From positions 4,030,001-4,094,000 of the forward strand of contig NZ_CP154826.1 in the NCBI RefSeq assembly GCF_039613825.1: a stretch of DNA of 64,000 nt. The letters are read 5' to 3'. Numbering within the stretch: the stretch's first letter is position 1; each line of letters opens with the position of its first letter. The notes under the pieces were generated by a model that did no database searches, was not told the origin of the DNA, and saw only the letters and a program-made list of their open reading frames with translations. The stretch is from Diaminobutyricibacter sp. McL0608. Lineage in GTDB: Bacteria > Actinomycetota > Actinomycetes > Actinomycetales > Microbacteriaceae. A program made the position numbers and the translations under genes. Of the stretch, positions 16,149 to 24,912 are shown piece by piece.

Positions 16149-17278
16149 CCTCGAATCCCGATCCGTTCGTGGTGTCGGGTCGCCGTCGAAACAATGAACG
16201 AGACCGTTCGCCAAGAAGTATCGTCGATTCGGTATTCCGCAGGAGCTTCGGCCGCTGCGGCAAGCTCTCGTCGCGTAAGCACAAGCCGTACGCTCTCAGT
16301 GATATCCGACGGCCGAACCCCAGCTGTCACTATCGACCCAGTATCCAATGCTTCGGGTCGCTCGATGGAATCGCGCAACGTGACAGCCGGGAACCCGAGG
16401 ATGCTCGACTCTTCGCTGATCGTTCCGCTGTCTGACAGCACGAGTTTCGCCGACTGCTGGAGCTTGACGTAGTCGTTGAAGCCGAATGGCGGGTGGAACC
16501 GCAGCTTCGATTTCAGCTCGTCGGGCTGAGCTTCGAGGCGCTTGCGGGTACGCGGGTGCGTCGACACGAGGACGGGCAGACCGTACTCGTCAGCGAGCTG
16601 CCCGAGTGCGTCGAGGACCGAACCGAGGCGTTCCGGGTTGTCCACGTTCTCCTCGCGGTGCAGGCTCACGAGGAAGAATTCGCCCTCGGTGAGCCCCTGC
16701 CGCGCGACGACGTCGCTCGCTGCGATGGCCGTGGCGTTGGCCTCCAAGACCTCCCGCATGGGCGAACCGGTGAGCAGGATGCGCGAGGGGTGGATGCCCT
16801 CAGCGAGAAGGTTCCGACGCGCGTGCTCCGTGTAGACGAGGTTGTAGTCGGCCACGTGGTCGACCATGCGGCGATTGACCTCCTCCGGCACGTTCTCATC
16901 GAAGCAGCGGTTGCCGGCCTCCATGTGGTAGACGGGAATCTTCATCCGCCGCGCCATCAGAGCCGAAATGCAGCTGTTGGTGTCTCCGAGCACGAGCATC
17001 GCGTCCGGGCGCTCCTCGGCGAGGACAGCCTCGACCTTGGTGAGCACCGAACCGAGCACGGCACCGAGGGAGCTGGTGTCCGCGTTGAGAAAATGGTCGG
17101 GACGCCGAAGCCCGAGATCTTCGAAGAAGACCTCATTGAGTTCGTAGTCGTAGTTCTGACCCGTGTGGACGAGCACATGATCGGTGAAGCGGTCCAGAAG
17201 CTTGATCGTCGCAGCCAGGCGAATGATCTCCGGTCGTGTACCGACGACGGTGAGCACCTTTAAACGGTTGTTGGTCAT
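16145..17278 (-). CDS. fnlC: UDP-HexNAc 2-epimerase, FnlC/CapG-like (WecB family)
   Basis: 377 residues of the non-hydrolysing UDP-N-acetylglucosamine 2-epimerase family: VVGTRPEIIRLAATIKLLD, VHTGQNYDYELNEVFFEDLG, HMEAGNRCFDENVPEEVNRR, and LSDSGTISEESSILGFP. Immediately downstream of FnlA- and FnlB-like genes, its expected role is the final C2 epimerisation giving UDP-N-acetyl-L-fucosamine, not UDP-ManNAc formation. It overlaps both neighbours by 4 bases. The FENVPEEVNRR stretch is typical of the whole family, so the FnlC role rests on context. Confidence 0.88.
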   Translation of the reverse strand: MTNNRLKVLTVVGTRPEIIRLAATIKLLDRFTDHVLVHTGQNYDYELNEVFFEDLGLRRPDHFLNADTSSLGAVLGSVLTKVEAVLAEERPDAMLVLGDTNSCISALMARRMKIPVYHMEAGNRCFDENVPEEVNRRMVDHVADYNLVYTEHARRNLLAEGIHPSRILLTGSPMREVLEANATAIAASDVVARQGLTEGEFFLVSLHREENVDNPERLGSVLDALGQLADEYGLPVLVSTHPRTRKRLEAQPDELKSKLRFHPPFGFNDYVKLQQSAKLVLSDSGTISEESSILGFPAVTLRDSIERPEALDTGSIVTAGVRPSDITESVRLVLTRRELAAAAEAPAEYRIDDTSWRTVSFIVSTATRHHERIGIRG

Positions 17279-18372
17279 ACTGGCTCCGCAATCGTGTCTG
17301 GGCGCTCGGAGTCGAACAATTCGTTCGACCAGAAAGATGTGTAAAGGTCGGTTTCACCGACGTTCGTGATGTTGTGTGCCCACATCGTCGGCATGTCGAT
17401 GCTGGCGGGGGACGTGCCATCCAGCCGGAACTCGAAGACCTCTGTCGAGAATAACTTGCGAAGCTTGATGGTCGCCTCGCCCGAGATCACAGTGAACCGC
17501 TCGACCTTACGGCGGTGATAGTGATCGCCACGCGTGACCCCGCTCACGGTTGTCGAGAACGAACTTTGACCCGCTCCGCCGTGTGACCGGACGATCTCGA
17601 AGAACGACCCACGGTTGTCCGCGTGCCGCCGCAAGCGAATAGGCGTCCCGTTCGGGAACGCGGCTGCTCGGTACGTGTTGAAGAGATCGCGGTCGAACGG
17701 ATGCGCGATATCCGGGATTTCGCCGCCGCGCGAGTAGACGCTCGAGATTTCGCGGAGCCTGGTGAGAAGGCCTGTGACCGTCTCGCGTGCGTCCAGCGCT
17801 GCGAGCGCATCGTCATCGACGGAGCCGAGCAGCGCATCCGCGGCGTTCTGCGCGTGGAGGAGGGTCAACTCTCGATCCTGGTCGATCTCGGGGTTGCCGC
17901 CGCTTGCGAGCAGGTGACTGAAGGTCGCCACAACGGAGTTGTAGAAAGGGCGACCGTGCTCGCCGAAGAGATTCGGCAAGTGCAGGTCCACGAACTCGGC
18001 GCCCGCACGTCCAGCGGCACCACGGAGGATGTCGGCTGCTTCCTGCTTCGCTGCTCCATACGTCGTTCCGTTGCCCGCCTGGGTCGAGTTCGCGAAAACG
18101 ACAACAGATGGAGCGGGTGTGGCGCGGTCAAGTGCGCTCGCCAGCTGTTGCGCGAACCTGATGTTCCCTTCAAGGACCTCGGGATCCGAGGCGCGGTTTA
18201 CTCCCGCGATGTGGATAAGTCGGTCGGTTCCGGAGATCGCATCGGTCGCCGCGGCCAGGTCAAAATCGTCGCCGACGGCGATGGGCGCGAACGAAATTCC
18301 CTGAGCATGGGCGGCGCCCCGGGTATGCCACCCGAGGAATCCGTTCGCACCGGTCAGGGAAATGCGGGTCAC
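17275..18372 (-). CDS. fnlB: Bifunctional epimerase/reductase with cupin domain, FnlB/CapF/WbjC-like
   Basis: 365 residues from GTG 18372. An N-terminal SDR domain (RISLTGANGFLGWHTRGAA; active-site region SGTDRLIHIAGVNRA and TYGAAKQEA) is fused to a C-terminal cupin (about 250-365) with metal-ligand candidates in GDHYHRRKVERF and MWAHNITN. This two-domain architecture is specific to CapF/WbjC, which epimerises and then reduces the 4-keto sugar made by FnlA/CapE. It overlaps fnlA by GTGA and fnlC by ATGA. The length matches the characterised family (about 370 residues). Confidence 0.93.
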   Translation of the reverse strand: MTRISLTGANGFLGWHTRGAAHAQGISFAPIAVGDDFDLAAATDAISGTDRLIHIAGVNRASDPEVLEGNIRFAQQLASALDRATPAPSVVVFANSTQAGNGTTYGAAKQEAADILRGAAGRAGAEFVDLHLPNLFGEHGRPFYNSVVATFSHLLASGGNPEIDQDRELTLLHAQNAADALLGSVDDDALAALDARETVTGLLTRLREISSVYSRGGEIPDIAHPFDRDLFNTYRAAAFPNGTPIRLRRHADNRGSFFEIVRSHGGAGQSSFSTTVSGVTRGDHYHRRKVERFTVISGEATIKLRKLFSTEVFEFRLDGTSPASIDMPTMWAHNITNVGETDLYTSFWSNELFDSERPDTIAEPV

Positions 18373-19421
18373 GCTGCGCCCGATCGTTCCGGGGTGATGC
18401 CGGCCGCCGTGAGCTCTTCGCGCACCTCGGGCAGGCCGAGCAACATGTCCTCGACCTCGCCGATCGAGAGTCGCACGGTGGTGTGCGAGTCGTAGTCGCT
18501 GAATTCGGCCTGCATGGTGTCTCCCTCTTCGACGTAGACGCTGTAGTTGAGGTCGCGTTTGTCGGCGGAGATACGGAAGTACTCGCCCATGTCTGTCGCG
18601 CGAGCCAGCTCCTCGCGACTCGCGAGGACTTCTGACACCTTCTCTGCGTGACGGGTGCCGATCACATTGACGTCCGACTTCACCCCGAAGAGGTTGGACA
18701 CGGCCTGGGCGAGATCGCCGATCGTGCACGACGGCGCTTTGCGGATGAAGAGGTCTCCCTGCTCGGCGTTCAGAAAGGCGAATTCAACGAGATCGACGGA
18801 ATCCTCCAACGACATCATGAAGCGCGTCATTGCCGGGTTGGTGATAGTCAAGGGACCACCCGCCCGGAGCTGCCGGATGAACAGGGGAATGACCGAACCA
18901 CGAGAGTACATGACATTGCCGTAGCGGACACACGAGACGATCGTGTCTGCGTTGGGGTTGTTGAGGCCGTGGGACTGGGCGACCTTCTCCATCATCGCTT
19001 TCGTCATCCCCATGGCATTTACCGGGTACACGGCCTTGTCCGTGCTGAGGCACACGAGCGATTTCACTCCTGACGCTTCGGCCGCGCGAACGACGTTCTC
19101 GCTGCCGACGACGTTCGTCTTGACGGCCTCCATCGGGAAGAACTCGCACGAGGGCACCTGCTTCAGGGCTGCCGCGTGGAAGACGTAGTCGACATCCTTC
19201 GATGCCCGCGCGACGCTTTCGTAGTCGCGAACGTCGCCGACATAGAAGCGAGCGCGCGAGTCGCCCAGCTCGTGACGCATCAGGTCTTGCTTCGCTTCAT
19301 CCCTGCTGAGGATGCGCACCTCGGACACATCGCGCTTCAGGAGCTTGCGCGCAACGGTATGACCGAACGAGCCGGTACCTCCGGTGATCAGGATGCGCTT
19401 GCCTTCGTAGTGCGATGTCAT
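18369..19421 (-). CDS. fnlA: UDP-GlcNAc 4,6-dehydratase (5-inverting), FnlA/CapE/WbjB-like
   Basis: 350 residues, soluble, without the membrane domain of PglF. Motifs: ILITGGTGSFGHTVARKLL, AALKQVPSCEFFPMEAVKTN and CLSTDKAVYPVNAMGMTKAM. In the last one a Met (MxxxK) takes the place of the usual SDR Tyr, a feature of the CapE/WbjB group. It converts UDP-GlcNAc to the 4-keto-6-deoxy-L-arabino intermediate for L-FucNAc. It is first of the fnlA-fnlB-fnlC trio and is coupled by ATGA to the glycosyltransferase upstream. Confidence 0.93.
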   Translation of the reverse strand: MTSHYEGKRILITGGTGSFGHTVARKLLKRDVSEVRILSRDEAKQDLMRHELGDSRARFYVGDVRDYESVARASKDVDYVFHAAALKQVPSCEFFPMEAVKTNVVGSENVVRAAEASGVKSLVCLSTDKAVYPVNAMGMTKAMMEKVAQSHGLNNPNADTIVSCVRYGNVMYSRGSVIPLFIRQLRAGGPLTITNPAMTRFMMSLEDSVDLVEFAFLNAEQGDLFIRKAPSCTIGDLAQAVSNLFGVKSDVNVIGTRHAEKVSEVLASREELARATDMGEYFRISADKRDLNYSVYVEEGDTMQAEFSDYDSHTTVRLSIGEVEDMLLGLPEVREELTAAGITPERSGAA

Positions 19422-20650
19422 GCTGAGGCTTTCTTGTCGTGGCTCTGTCGTGCCTTGTCGAGTATTCGTTCGATCTCGGAGACGCCGGTCTCCTTCGACA
19501 TCGTGCTGTAGTAGAAATTGTTCGCACGCTGCGCCATCGACGCATGTTCAGCCGAGGAGAGTGCGTAGGCGTTGCGGAACGCCGACTCGAGCGAGGCAGC
19601 GTTCTCAGGTTCCGCCGTGAATCCGAGCTGGTTATCGCGCACGATGCCTTCGACATCGCCCCGGACTGCGGTGATGACCGGGACGCCGAACGCAAGGCTT
19701 GCCTGGAACTTTGACGGGACGGTGCCTTCGAAGATCGGAAGGTCGCGCAGGGGAACGAGCTGATAGTCGGACTCGGAATAGAGTTCTCCGAGCCGGTCGG
19801 TTCCGACAGGATCTTCGAACCGAATGTTGGTCGCCCCGAGCTGCTCGGTGAGCTCACGCAAGCGCGGAAGGGCCACTCCCGAGCCCCGGAATACCAAGCG
19901 GAACCCGGTGAGGTCGTTCACTGCGTGGGCTGCCCGCACGACTGTCTCAAGGTCCTGGAGCTCTCCGATGTTCCCCGCGTACATGACAGTGCACGCATCC
20001 GAGCGTTTCGGCGTTGTCGCGTGGACGGGCGTCGAGGGCTCGTTTCCCCAGTTGAAGACGGTGTGGCTATGCGACGGCGGTAGGCCGCGATCGATCAGCG
20101 TCTTCGCCATGGTGGGCGCAATCGCGATCGTTGCCGCGGAGGAACGGTAGAGGTAACGCAGCCAGGGTGTGAGCACTGTGCTGATGAGCGAATTCGCGGT
20201 GCCCTGCTTGACGAGATTCGAGCCTGTGATCGACTCGGGCCACACGTCCTGCACGTGCAGTACGAAGGGTGTGCGACGCGTCCAACGCCAGATGGAGGGC
20301 GCGATTGCGGCGGTCATTGGCGTTGCGTAGACGTACACGACGTCTGCTCCGCGCACATGCCGGCCGCCCATGAGTGCGCTCAGCCCGAAACTGAGGTAGT
20401 TGAGAACCCGCCCGATGACATTGGTCGAATGGCTGAGGAAGAGCGGGACCCGGCGCACTGTCGCTTTGCCGTCATTCTCGACGTGCGAGAGTCTTTGCCG
20501 ATATCCGGGGAACAACCGTCCGGCCGGGTAATTAGGAAAGCCAGTGAGGACGCGCACGGAGTGGCCGCGCGCGCTCAGGCCAGCGGCGAGCTCGGCTGGG
20601 ATGGGCACAGCCTCCGGCTTGTAGTACTGGGAGACGATTGCGATCTTCAC
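19418..20650 (-). CDS. WbuB-like glycosyltransferase family 4 (probable L-FucNAc transferase)
   Basis: 410 residues from GTG 20650. It opens with KIAIVSQYYKPEAVPIPAEL and TGFPNYPAGRLFPGY, a combination characteristic of the WbuB/fucosaminyltransferase-type GT4 enzymes, then HVQDVWPES. The donor domain has MYAGNIGELQDLETVVRAAH and IVPLRDLPIFEGTVPSKFQ-like sequence. The adjacent fnlABC genes provide UDP-L-FucNAc and pglC upstream loads the first sugar, so it most likely adds FucNAc as the second sugar. Both ends overlap neighbours by 4 bases. Confidence 0.85.
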   Translation of the reverse strand: MKIAIVSQYYKPEAVPIPAELAAGLSARGHSVRVLTGFPNYPAGRLFPGYRQRLSHVENDGKATVRRVPLFLSHSTNVIGRVLNYLSFGLSALMGGRHVRGADVVYVYATPMTAAIAPSIWRWTRRTPFVLHVQDVWPESITGSNLVKQGTANSLISTVLTPWLRYLYRSSAATIAIAPTMAKTLIDRGLPPSHSHTVFNWGNEPSTPVHATTPKRSDACTVMYAGNIGELQDLETVVRAAHAVNDLTGFRLVFRGSGVALPRLRELTEQLGATNIRFEDPVGTDRLGELYSESDYQLVPLRDLPIFEGTVPSKFQASLAFGVPVITAVRGDVEGIVRDNQLGFTAEPENAASLESAFRNAYALSSAEHASMAQRANNFYYSTMSKETGVSEIERILDKARQSHDKKASA

Positions 20651-21291
20651 CGGGCCGGCACTCCCATTACGGTTACACCGGTCGCAACATCTCGCGTCAC
20701 GCACGCCGCGGCACCGACGGTTGCGCCCTCCCCGACGGTCAGCCCCTGCAGGACGACGGCGCCGGCTCCGATCAGGGTCTGGCTCTCCACCCGCACATCG
20801 CCGGAGATCACGGCGGCCGGGTTGACCGAGACGAATGCGGCGATGGATGTGTCATGGCCGACCGTCACGGACGGATTGAGGTTCGCATGTTCGCCGATCG
20901 TGACGTTGGTCGACACTTCGACGCCCGAGCAGATCACAACGCCATGTCCGATCGTGGACTGGGAGCCGATCGTGGCACCAGGGTGGACGAGAGTTTCCGC
21001 GACCCGTCCGGCCGAATCGAGTCGTTCGGCGATCTGCATCCGCGCCGACGGGCTGCCGATCCCGATGACATACGAGGAATCGGTATCGCTCGCAAGCCAC
21101 TCCGCGATCGTGCCGATCCAGGGCACCCCGCGCGCCGCGAGTCGTGACAGATTCAATTCGGAAGGCGCATCGTCGACCACCCCGACGACGGCGAACGGCG
21201 AAGGCGAGCGTGCCTCGTTGATCGCTTCGATGACGTCCAGAGTCTCGCGCCCGAACCCACCCGCACCGATGACGACGATCGGCCGCGTCAC
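20647..21291 (-). CDS. pglD: PglD-like UDP-amino-sugar acetyltransferase
   Basis: 214 residues from GTG 21291, of the NeuD/PglD family: Rossmann start PIVVIGAGGFGRETLDVIEA, then left-handed beta-helix hexapeptides with VTVGHDTSIAAFVSVN and GVPAR at the C-terminus. PglD acetylates C4 of UDP-4-amino-4,6-dideoxy-GlcNAc with acetyl-CoA. The genes for the dehydratase (23047), aminotransferase (21914) and phosphosugar transferase (21288) lie directly upstream, which makes the PglD role much more likely than for its paralogue at 15468. It overlaps both neighbours by 4 bases (GTGA). Confidence 0.87.
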   Translation of the reverse strand: MTRPIVVIGAGGFGRETLDVIEAINEARSPSPFAVVGVVDDAPSELNLSRLAARGVPWIGTIAEWLASDTDSSYVIGIGSPSARMQIAERLDSAGRVAETLVHPGATIGSQSTIGHGVVICSGVEVSTNVTIGEHANLNPSVTVGHDTSIAAFVSVNPAAVISGDVRVESQTLIGAGAVVLQGLTVGEGATVGAAACVTRDVATGVTVMGVPAR

Positions 21292-21914
21292 GCGCGGTCA
21301 CCCCTGTCGGAGCCGATGAACTCGTGCGTCGTCGCATGGCCTTCGGCCGAGATCCCTTCGCGACGCACGACTGACGACAGAGTGCGCCAGATGATGGACG
21401 CATCAAGCCTGAGGCCGCGGGTGTCCACGTACTCGACGTCGAGCCGCAGCTTGTCGTCCCAGTCGATGTCGTTGCGGCCGCTGACCTGCGCGAGCCCGGT
21501 GATTCCGGGACGGACCTCATGGCGACGCGCCTGCTCCGGCGTATACCGCGTGAGGTATGCGATGAGAAGCGGTCGCGGGCCGACCATGCTCATGTCGCCT
21601 CTGACGACGTTCACCAGCGTCGGAAGTTCATCCAGACTGGTAGCGCGGAGTGCGCGACCGAATCGCGTGAGCCGTTCCGCATCCGTCACCAGACCGCTCG
21701 TGACGTCGACATCTTTCATCGACCGGAACTTGATCAGGGTGAAAGAGCGCCCGTGAAGCCCGGGCCGCACCTGGCGAAACAACACGGGACGCCCGAGCTT
21801 CGCTGCGACAGCGACGCCGACGGCGAGCTGGATGGGCGAGGTGAGGACGAGCAGAACGGATGCGCTCACCAGGTCGAGCATCCGCTTGGCCAGGTCGTAC
21901 GGCTTCGAAGCCAT
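21288..21914 (-). CDS. pglC: PglC-like phosphoglycosyl transferase (initiating sugar transferase)
   Basis: 208 residues from ATG 21914 (GTG 21917 possible; GAGGAG upstream). One N-terminal re-entrant or membrane helix (KRMLDLVSASVLLVLTSPIQ) is followed by the catalytic core FTLIKFRSMKD, a DE motif in SLDELPTLVNVVRGDMSMVG and PRPLL. It lacks the four extra N-terminal membrane helices of WbaP/WcaJ, so it is of the small PglC type. It transfers a sugar-1-phosphate, here probably diNAc-bacillosamine-1-P, to undecaprenyl phosphate and so starts the glycan. It is the only initiating transferase in the locus. Confidence 0.9.
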   Translation of the reverse strand: MASKPYDLAKRMLDLVSASVLLVLTSPIQLAVGVAVAAKLGRPVLFRQVRPGLHGRSFTLIKFRSMKDVDVTSGLVTDAERLTRFGRALRATSLDELPTLVNVVRGDMSMVGPRPLLIAYLTRYTPEQARRHEVRPGITGLAQVSGRNDIDWDDKLRLDVEYVDTRGLRLDASIIWRTLSSVVRREGISAEGHATTHEFIGSDRGDRA

Positions 21915-23050
21915 CACCGGCGCTCCTCGACGAACCGTGCCGCGCAGTCGATCGTCCGATCGACATCCGCATCGCTCAGCGCCGATCCACTCGGCAGCGT
22001 CACACCCGTCTCGAACAGCCGCTGCGCGTTCCCGTTCAGCATCGACTGCGCACCGGCGAACACCGGCTGCAGGTGCATCGGCTTCCAGAGCGGTCGGCTC
22101 TCGATGTTTGCGGCGCCCAGGGCCGCGCTGAGATCCGCAGCCGTCCATCCGGTCACCGCAGGGTCGACCACGACCGAGGTCAGCCAGCAGTTGTCGTCAC
22201 GGTCGTCCGCGCCCCCGAAGATCTCGACCCCGTCGACCGACGCCAACAGCGAACGGTAGCGATCGCGGATCGCACGACGCCGTGCCATCATGCCGTCGAG
22301 CCGCGTCAATTGCGCCCGCCCGACCGCGGCCAGGAGGTTCGAGAGCCGGTAGTTGTAACCGATCTCGGTGTGCTCGTAGTGCACGGCCGGCTGACGCGCC
22401 TGGGTCGCGAGGTACCGCACTCGCGCGACCAGCTCTGCATCGTCGGTCAGCAGCATCCCGCCGCCGGACGTCGTCATGATCTTGTTGCCGTTGAACGAGA
22501 TCGCGGACGCTGCGCCGAAAGCGCCCGCCTGTTTTCCGGCGTGGGATGCGCCGAGCGCCTCCGCAGCATCGGCCAGCACCGGGACTCCGAAAGCTTCCGC
22601 GATCGGCAGGATACGCGTGTAGTCGGCCGCCTTGCCGAGCAGGTCGACCGGCACGATCGCCGAGACCGTCTCGCCGGCCGCGCGGAGCTCGCCCAGGGCG
22701 TGCTCCAGCAGAGCCGGGTCCAGGTTGCCGGACTCCAGCTCGGAGTCGACGAAGTAGGGGCGCGCGCCCGTGTAGGTGATGGCGTTGGCCGTCGCCGCGA
22801 ATGTCATCGTCGACGTGATCACCACGTCGCCGGGCTTGACGCCGAGGCAGAGCAGGCCGAGGTGCAGGGCCGCGGTGCCCGACGACAGGGCGGCGGCGTG
22901 GGCGACGCCGACCCGGTCGGCGACTTCGCGCTCGAAAGCGTCGACATCGGGGCCGAGGGGTGCGATCCAACCGGAGCGGAAGGCGTTGAGAAGGTAGGTT
23001 TCCTCGAGTTCGCCGACATCCGGCGACGACATGAGGATGCGATCGTTCAC
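21914..23050 (-). CDS. pglE: PglE-like UDP-4-amino sugar aminotransferase (DegT/DnrJ/EryC1 family)
   Basis: 378 residues from GTG 23050. PLP enzyme with aldimine Lys190 in SFNGNKIMTTSGGGML, the form seen in PglE/LegC-type enzymes, and ALSSGTAALHLGLLCLG for phosphate binding. It would aminate C4 of the UDP-4-keto-6-deoxy-GlcNAc made by the PglF-like enzyme whose stop overlaps its start. It differs in its active-site context from the perosamine-type paralogue at 11852, in keeping with UDP rather than GDP substrates. It shares one to four bases with pglC. Confidence 0.88.
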   Translation of the reverse strand: MNDRILMSSPDVGELEETYLLNAFRSGWIAPLGPDVDAFEREVADRVGVAHAAALSSGTAALHLGLLCLGVKPGDVVITSTMTFAATANAITYTGARPYFVDSELESGNLDPALLEHALGELRAAGETVSAIVPVDLLGKAADYTRILPIAEAFGVPVLADAAEALGASHAGKQAGAFGAASAISFNGNKIMTTSGGGMLLTDDAELVARVRYLATQARQPAVHYEHTEIGYNYRLSNLLAAVGRAQLTRLDGMMARRRAIRDRYRSLLASVDGVEIFGGADDRDDNCWLTSVVVDPAVTGWTAADLSAALGAANIESRPLWKPMHLQPVFAGAQSMLNGNAQRLFETGVTLPSGSALSDADVDRTIDCAARFVEERR

Positions 23051-24912
23051 CGGCGCTGCTCCTGCGACTCGAGCGAACCCAGGCTGAGGGCGACGGTGTC
23101 GGATGAACTGGCACGAACGCGACGGATCCACAGGTCCCGATCGAGGTCGTCGACCAGGAGCGGATCGATGCGCGTGTGCGAGATCTTCGGATGCTTCGGC
23201 CGCGCGTCGGACTCGGTCGCCCCGATCAGATCCTCGTGCAGCTTCTCGCCCTGGCGCAGGCCGGTGAACCGGATCTCGATGTCTTTGCCGCTGAAGGCGA
23301 TCATCCGCTTGGCGATGTCGAGGATGCGCACCGGTTCGCCCATGTCGAGGATGAGCACCTCGCCGGGCTCGCCGATTCCGCCGGCCTGTACGACGAGCTG
23401 GCACGCTTCGGGGATTGTCATGAAGTAACGGGTCACATCCGGGTGTGTGACGGTCACGGGCCCACCGGCGTCGATCAGGGACTGGAAGGTGGGGAGCATC
23501 GATCCGCGGCTGCCGATCACGTTGCCGAACCTCACTGAGAGGTACCGCCCGGGCGAATTCACGGCAGTCCCGGCGGTCAGCTTCTCAGCCATCCGCTTCG
23601 AATGCCCGAGAACGCTGGTGGGGTTCGCGGCCTTGTCGGTCGAGATGTTCACGAAAGTGGATACGTTCACATCGCTCGCCGCATCCAGCACATTCAATGT
23701 GCCGAGCACGTTCGTCTTCCACGCTTCATCCGGATACTGCTCCAGCATCGGCAGGTGCTTCAGCGCGGCGGCGTGGAACACGACCTCAGGGCGCCGACGC
23801 CGGAAGATCTCACGCAGCGCCTGGGAATCGCGGATGTCCGCCAGAACGACATCGCTCGTGTCGAGCAGGCCATGGCCGGAGATGGCGATCTGGGCGTTCT
23901 GCAGGCCCGTCTCGTCACGGTCGAGCATGATGAGTTCGGCCGGGCTGTACTTCGAGATCTGGCGGCACAGTTCCGAGCCGATCGAGCCGCCCGCGCCGGT
24001 GACCAGCACGCGCCTGCCGGTGAGGTAGCTGGCGATCGCTGCGACATCCGTATCGACCGGCTGACGACCGATGAGGTCCTCGATGGCGATGTCGCGCACA
24101 TCCGACAGCTTCGACTGTCCGTCGAGCACGTCCTCGAGGGTGGGCAGCACTTTCACCTGAACGGCGACCGTGTCCGCGATTGCGGTGATCTCGCGGAGAA
24201 GAGCAGCATCCACTCGCGAGATCGCGACGATGACGACCTTCGCGCCCGTGCGCTGCGCGACCTCGGGGAGATCCGCGAGGTGGCCCATCACGTGGATGCC
24301 GCGGATCTGGCGCTTGGCGTTGTCCGGATTGTCGTCAAGGAGCGCGACAGGGCGGAAAGGCGAGTGCCGGTCGGTGAGCATCCGCTGCACCAGCTGGCTG
24401 CCCATGTAGCCGGCTCCGAAGACCAGGGTCGGCTCGGCGCTGTCACCGGGCTTCATCCGGTGCTCGACGTAGAGGCGCTTCAGATAGCGGGCGCCGCCCA
24501 TCAGCACGAAGGCGAGGGGAAGGGCGATGAAGACGATGCTGCGTGGAAGCCACAGCGCGTTGCCGATGATGGCGATGGGAAGGCCCATCGCGAGGGCGAC
24601 GAGGCAGACTGAGAACAGCAGGGCCCGAATCTCTTCGAAACTCCCGTAGGTGAAACGGCCCCGGTAGAGCGAGAGCGCCAGTCCGATCAGGAGCTGACAG
24701 GCGATCGCTCCGGCGGCGACGAGCCCCAGCGTCACGTAGGCGATGAATTCGACATCGAAGTCGTACCGCAGCAGGGCTGCACAGTAGATGGCAAGGAGCC
24801 AGGAAACTCCGTCGATGACGAACTGGGTGCCGAAACGGCGGAACAGTGTCTCGCCCCGCCTCCGCGTCTCCGCGCGCACCCGCGCGCTGAACAGCCTGCC
24901 CATCACCGCCAT
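23047..24912 (-). CDS. pglF: Membrane UDP-GlcNAc 4,6-dehydratase, PglF/CapD/FlaA1-type
   Basis: 621 residues. Four N-terminal membrane segments (about 30-145) are followed by a CoA-binding-like Rossmann domain (TLVFGAGYMGSQLVQRML, about 165-290). The catalytic SDR domain runs from about 300: VLVTGAGGSIGSELCRQISK, AALKHLPMLEQYPDEAWKTN, NISTDKAANPTSVLGHSKRM. The product is the retained-configuration UDP-4-keto-6-deoxy-GlcNAc, the substrate of PglE. Its start overlaps the upstream gene's stop region by 10 bases. Next to pglE, pglC and pglD it completes the bacillosamine set. Confidence 0.92.
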   Translation of the reverse strand: MAVMGRLFSARVRAETRRRGETLFRRFGTQFVIDGVSWLLAIYCAALLRYDFDVEFIAYVTLGLVAAGAIACQLLIGLALSLYRGRFTYGSFEEIRALLFSVCLVALAMGLPIAIIGNALWLPRSIVFIALPLAFVLMGGARYLKRLYVEHRMKPGDSAEPTLVFGAGYMGSQLVQRMLTDRHSPFRPVALLDDNPDNAKRQIRGIHVMGHLADLPEVAQRTGAKVVIVAISRVDAALLREITAIADTVAVQVKVLPTLEDVLDGQSKLSDVRDIAIEDLIGRQPVDTDVAAIASYLTGRRVLVTGAGGSIGSELCRQISKYSPAELIMLDRDETGLQNAQIAISGHGLLDTSDVVLADIRDSQALREIFRRRRPEVVFHAAALKHLPMLEQYPDEAWKTNVLGTLNVLDAASDVNVSTFVNISTDKAANPTSVLGHSKRMAEKLTAGTAVNSPGRYLSVRFGNVIGSRGSMLPTFQSLIDAGGPVTVTHPDVTRYFMTIPEACQLVVQAGGIGEPGEVLILDMGEPVRILDIAKRMIAFSGKDIEIRFTGLRQGEKLHEDLIGATESDARPKHPKISHTRIDPLLVDDLDRDLWIRRVRASSSDTVALSLGSLESQEQRR

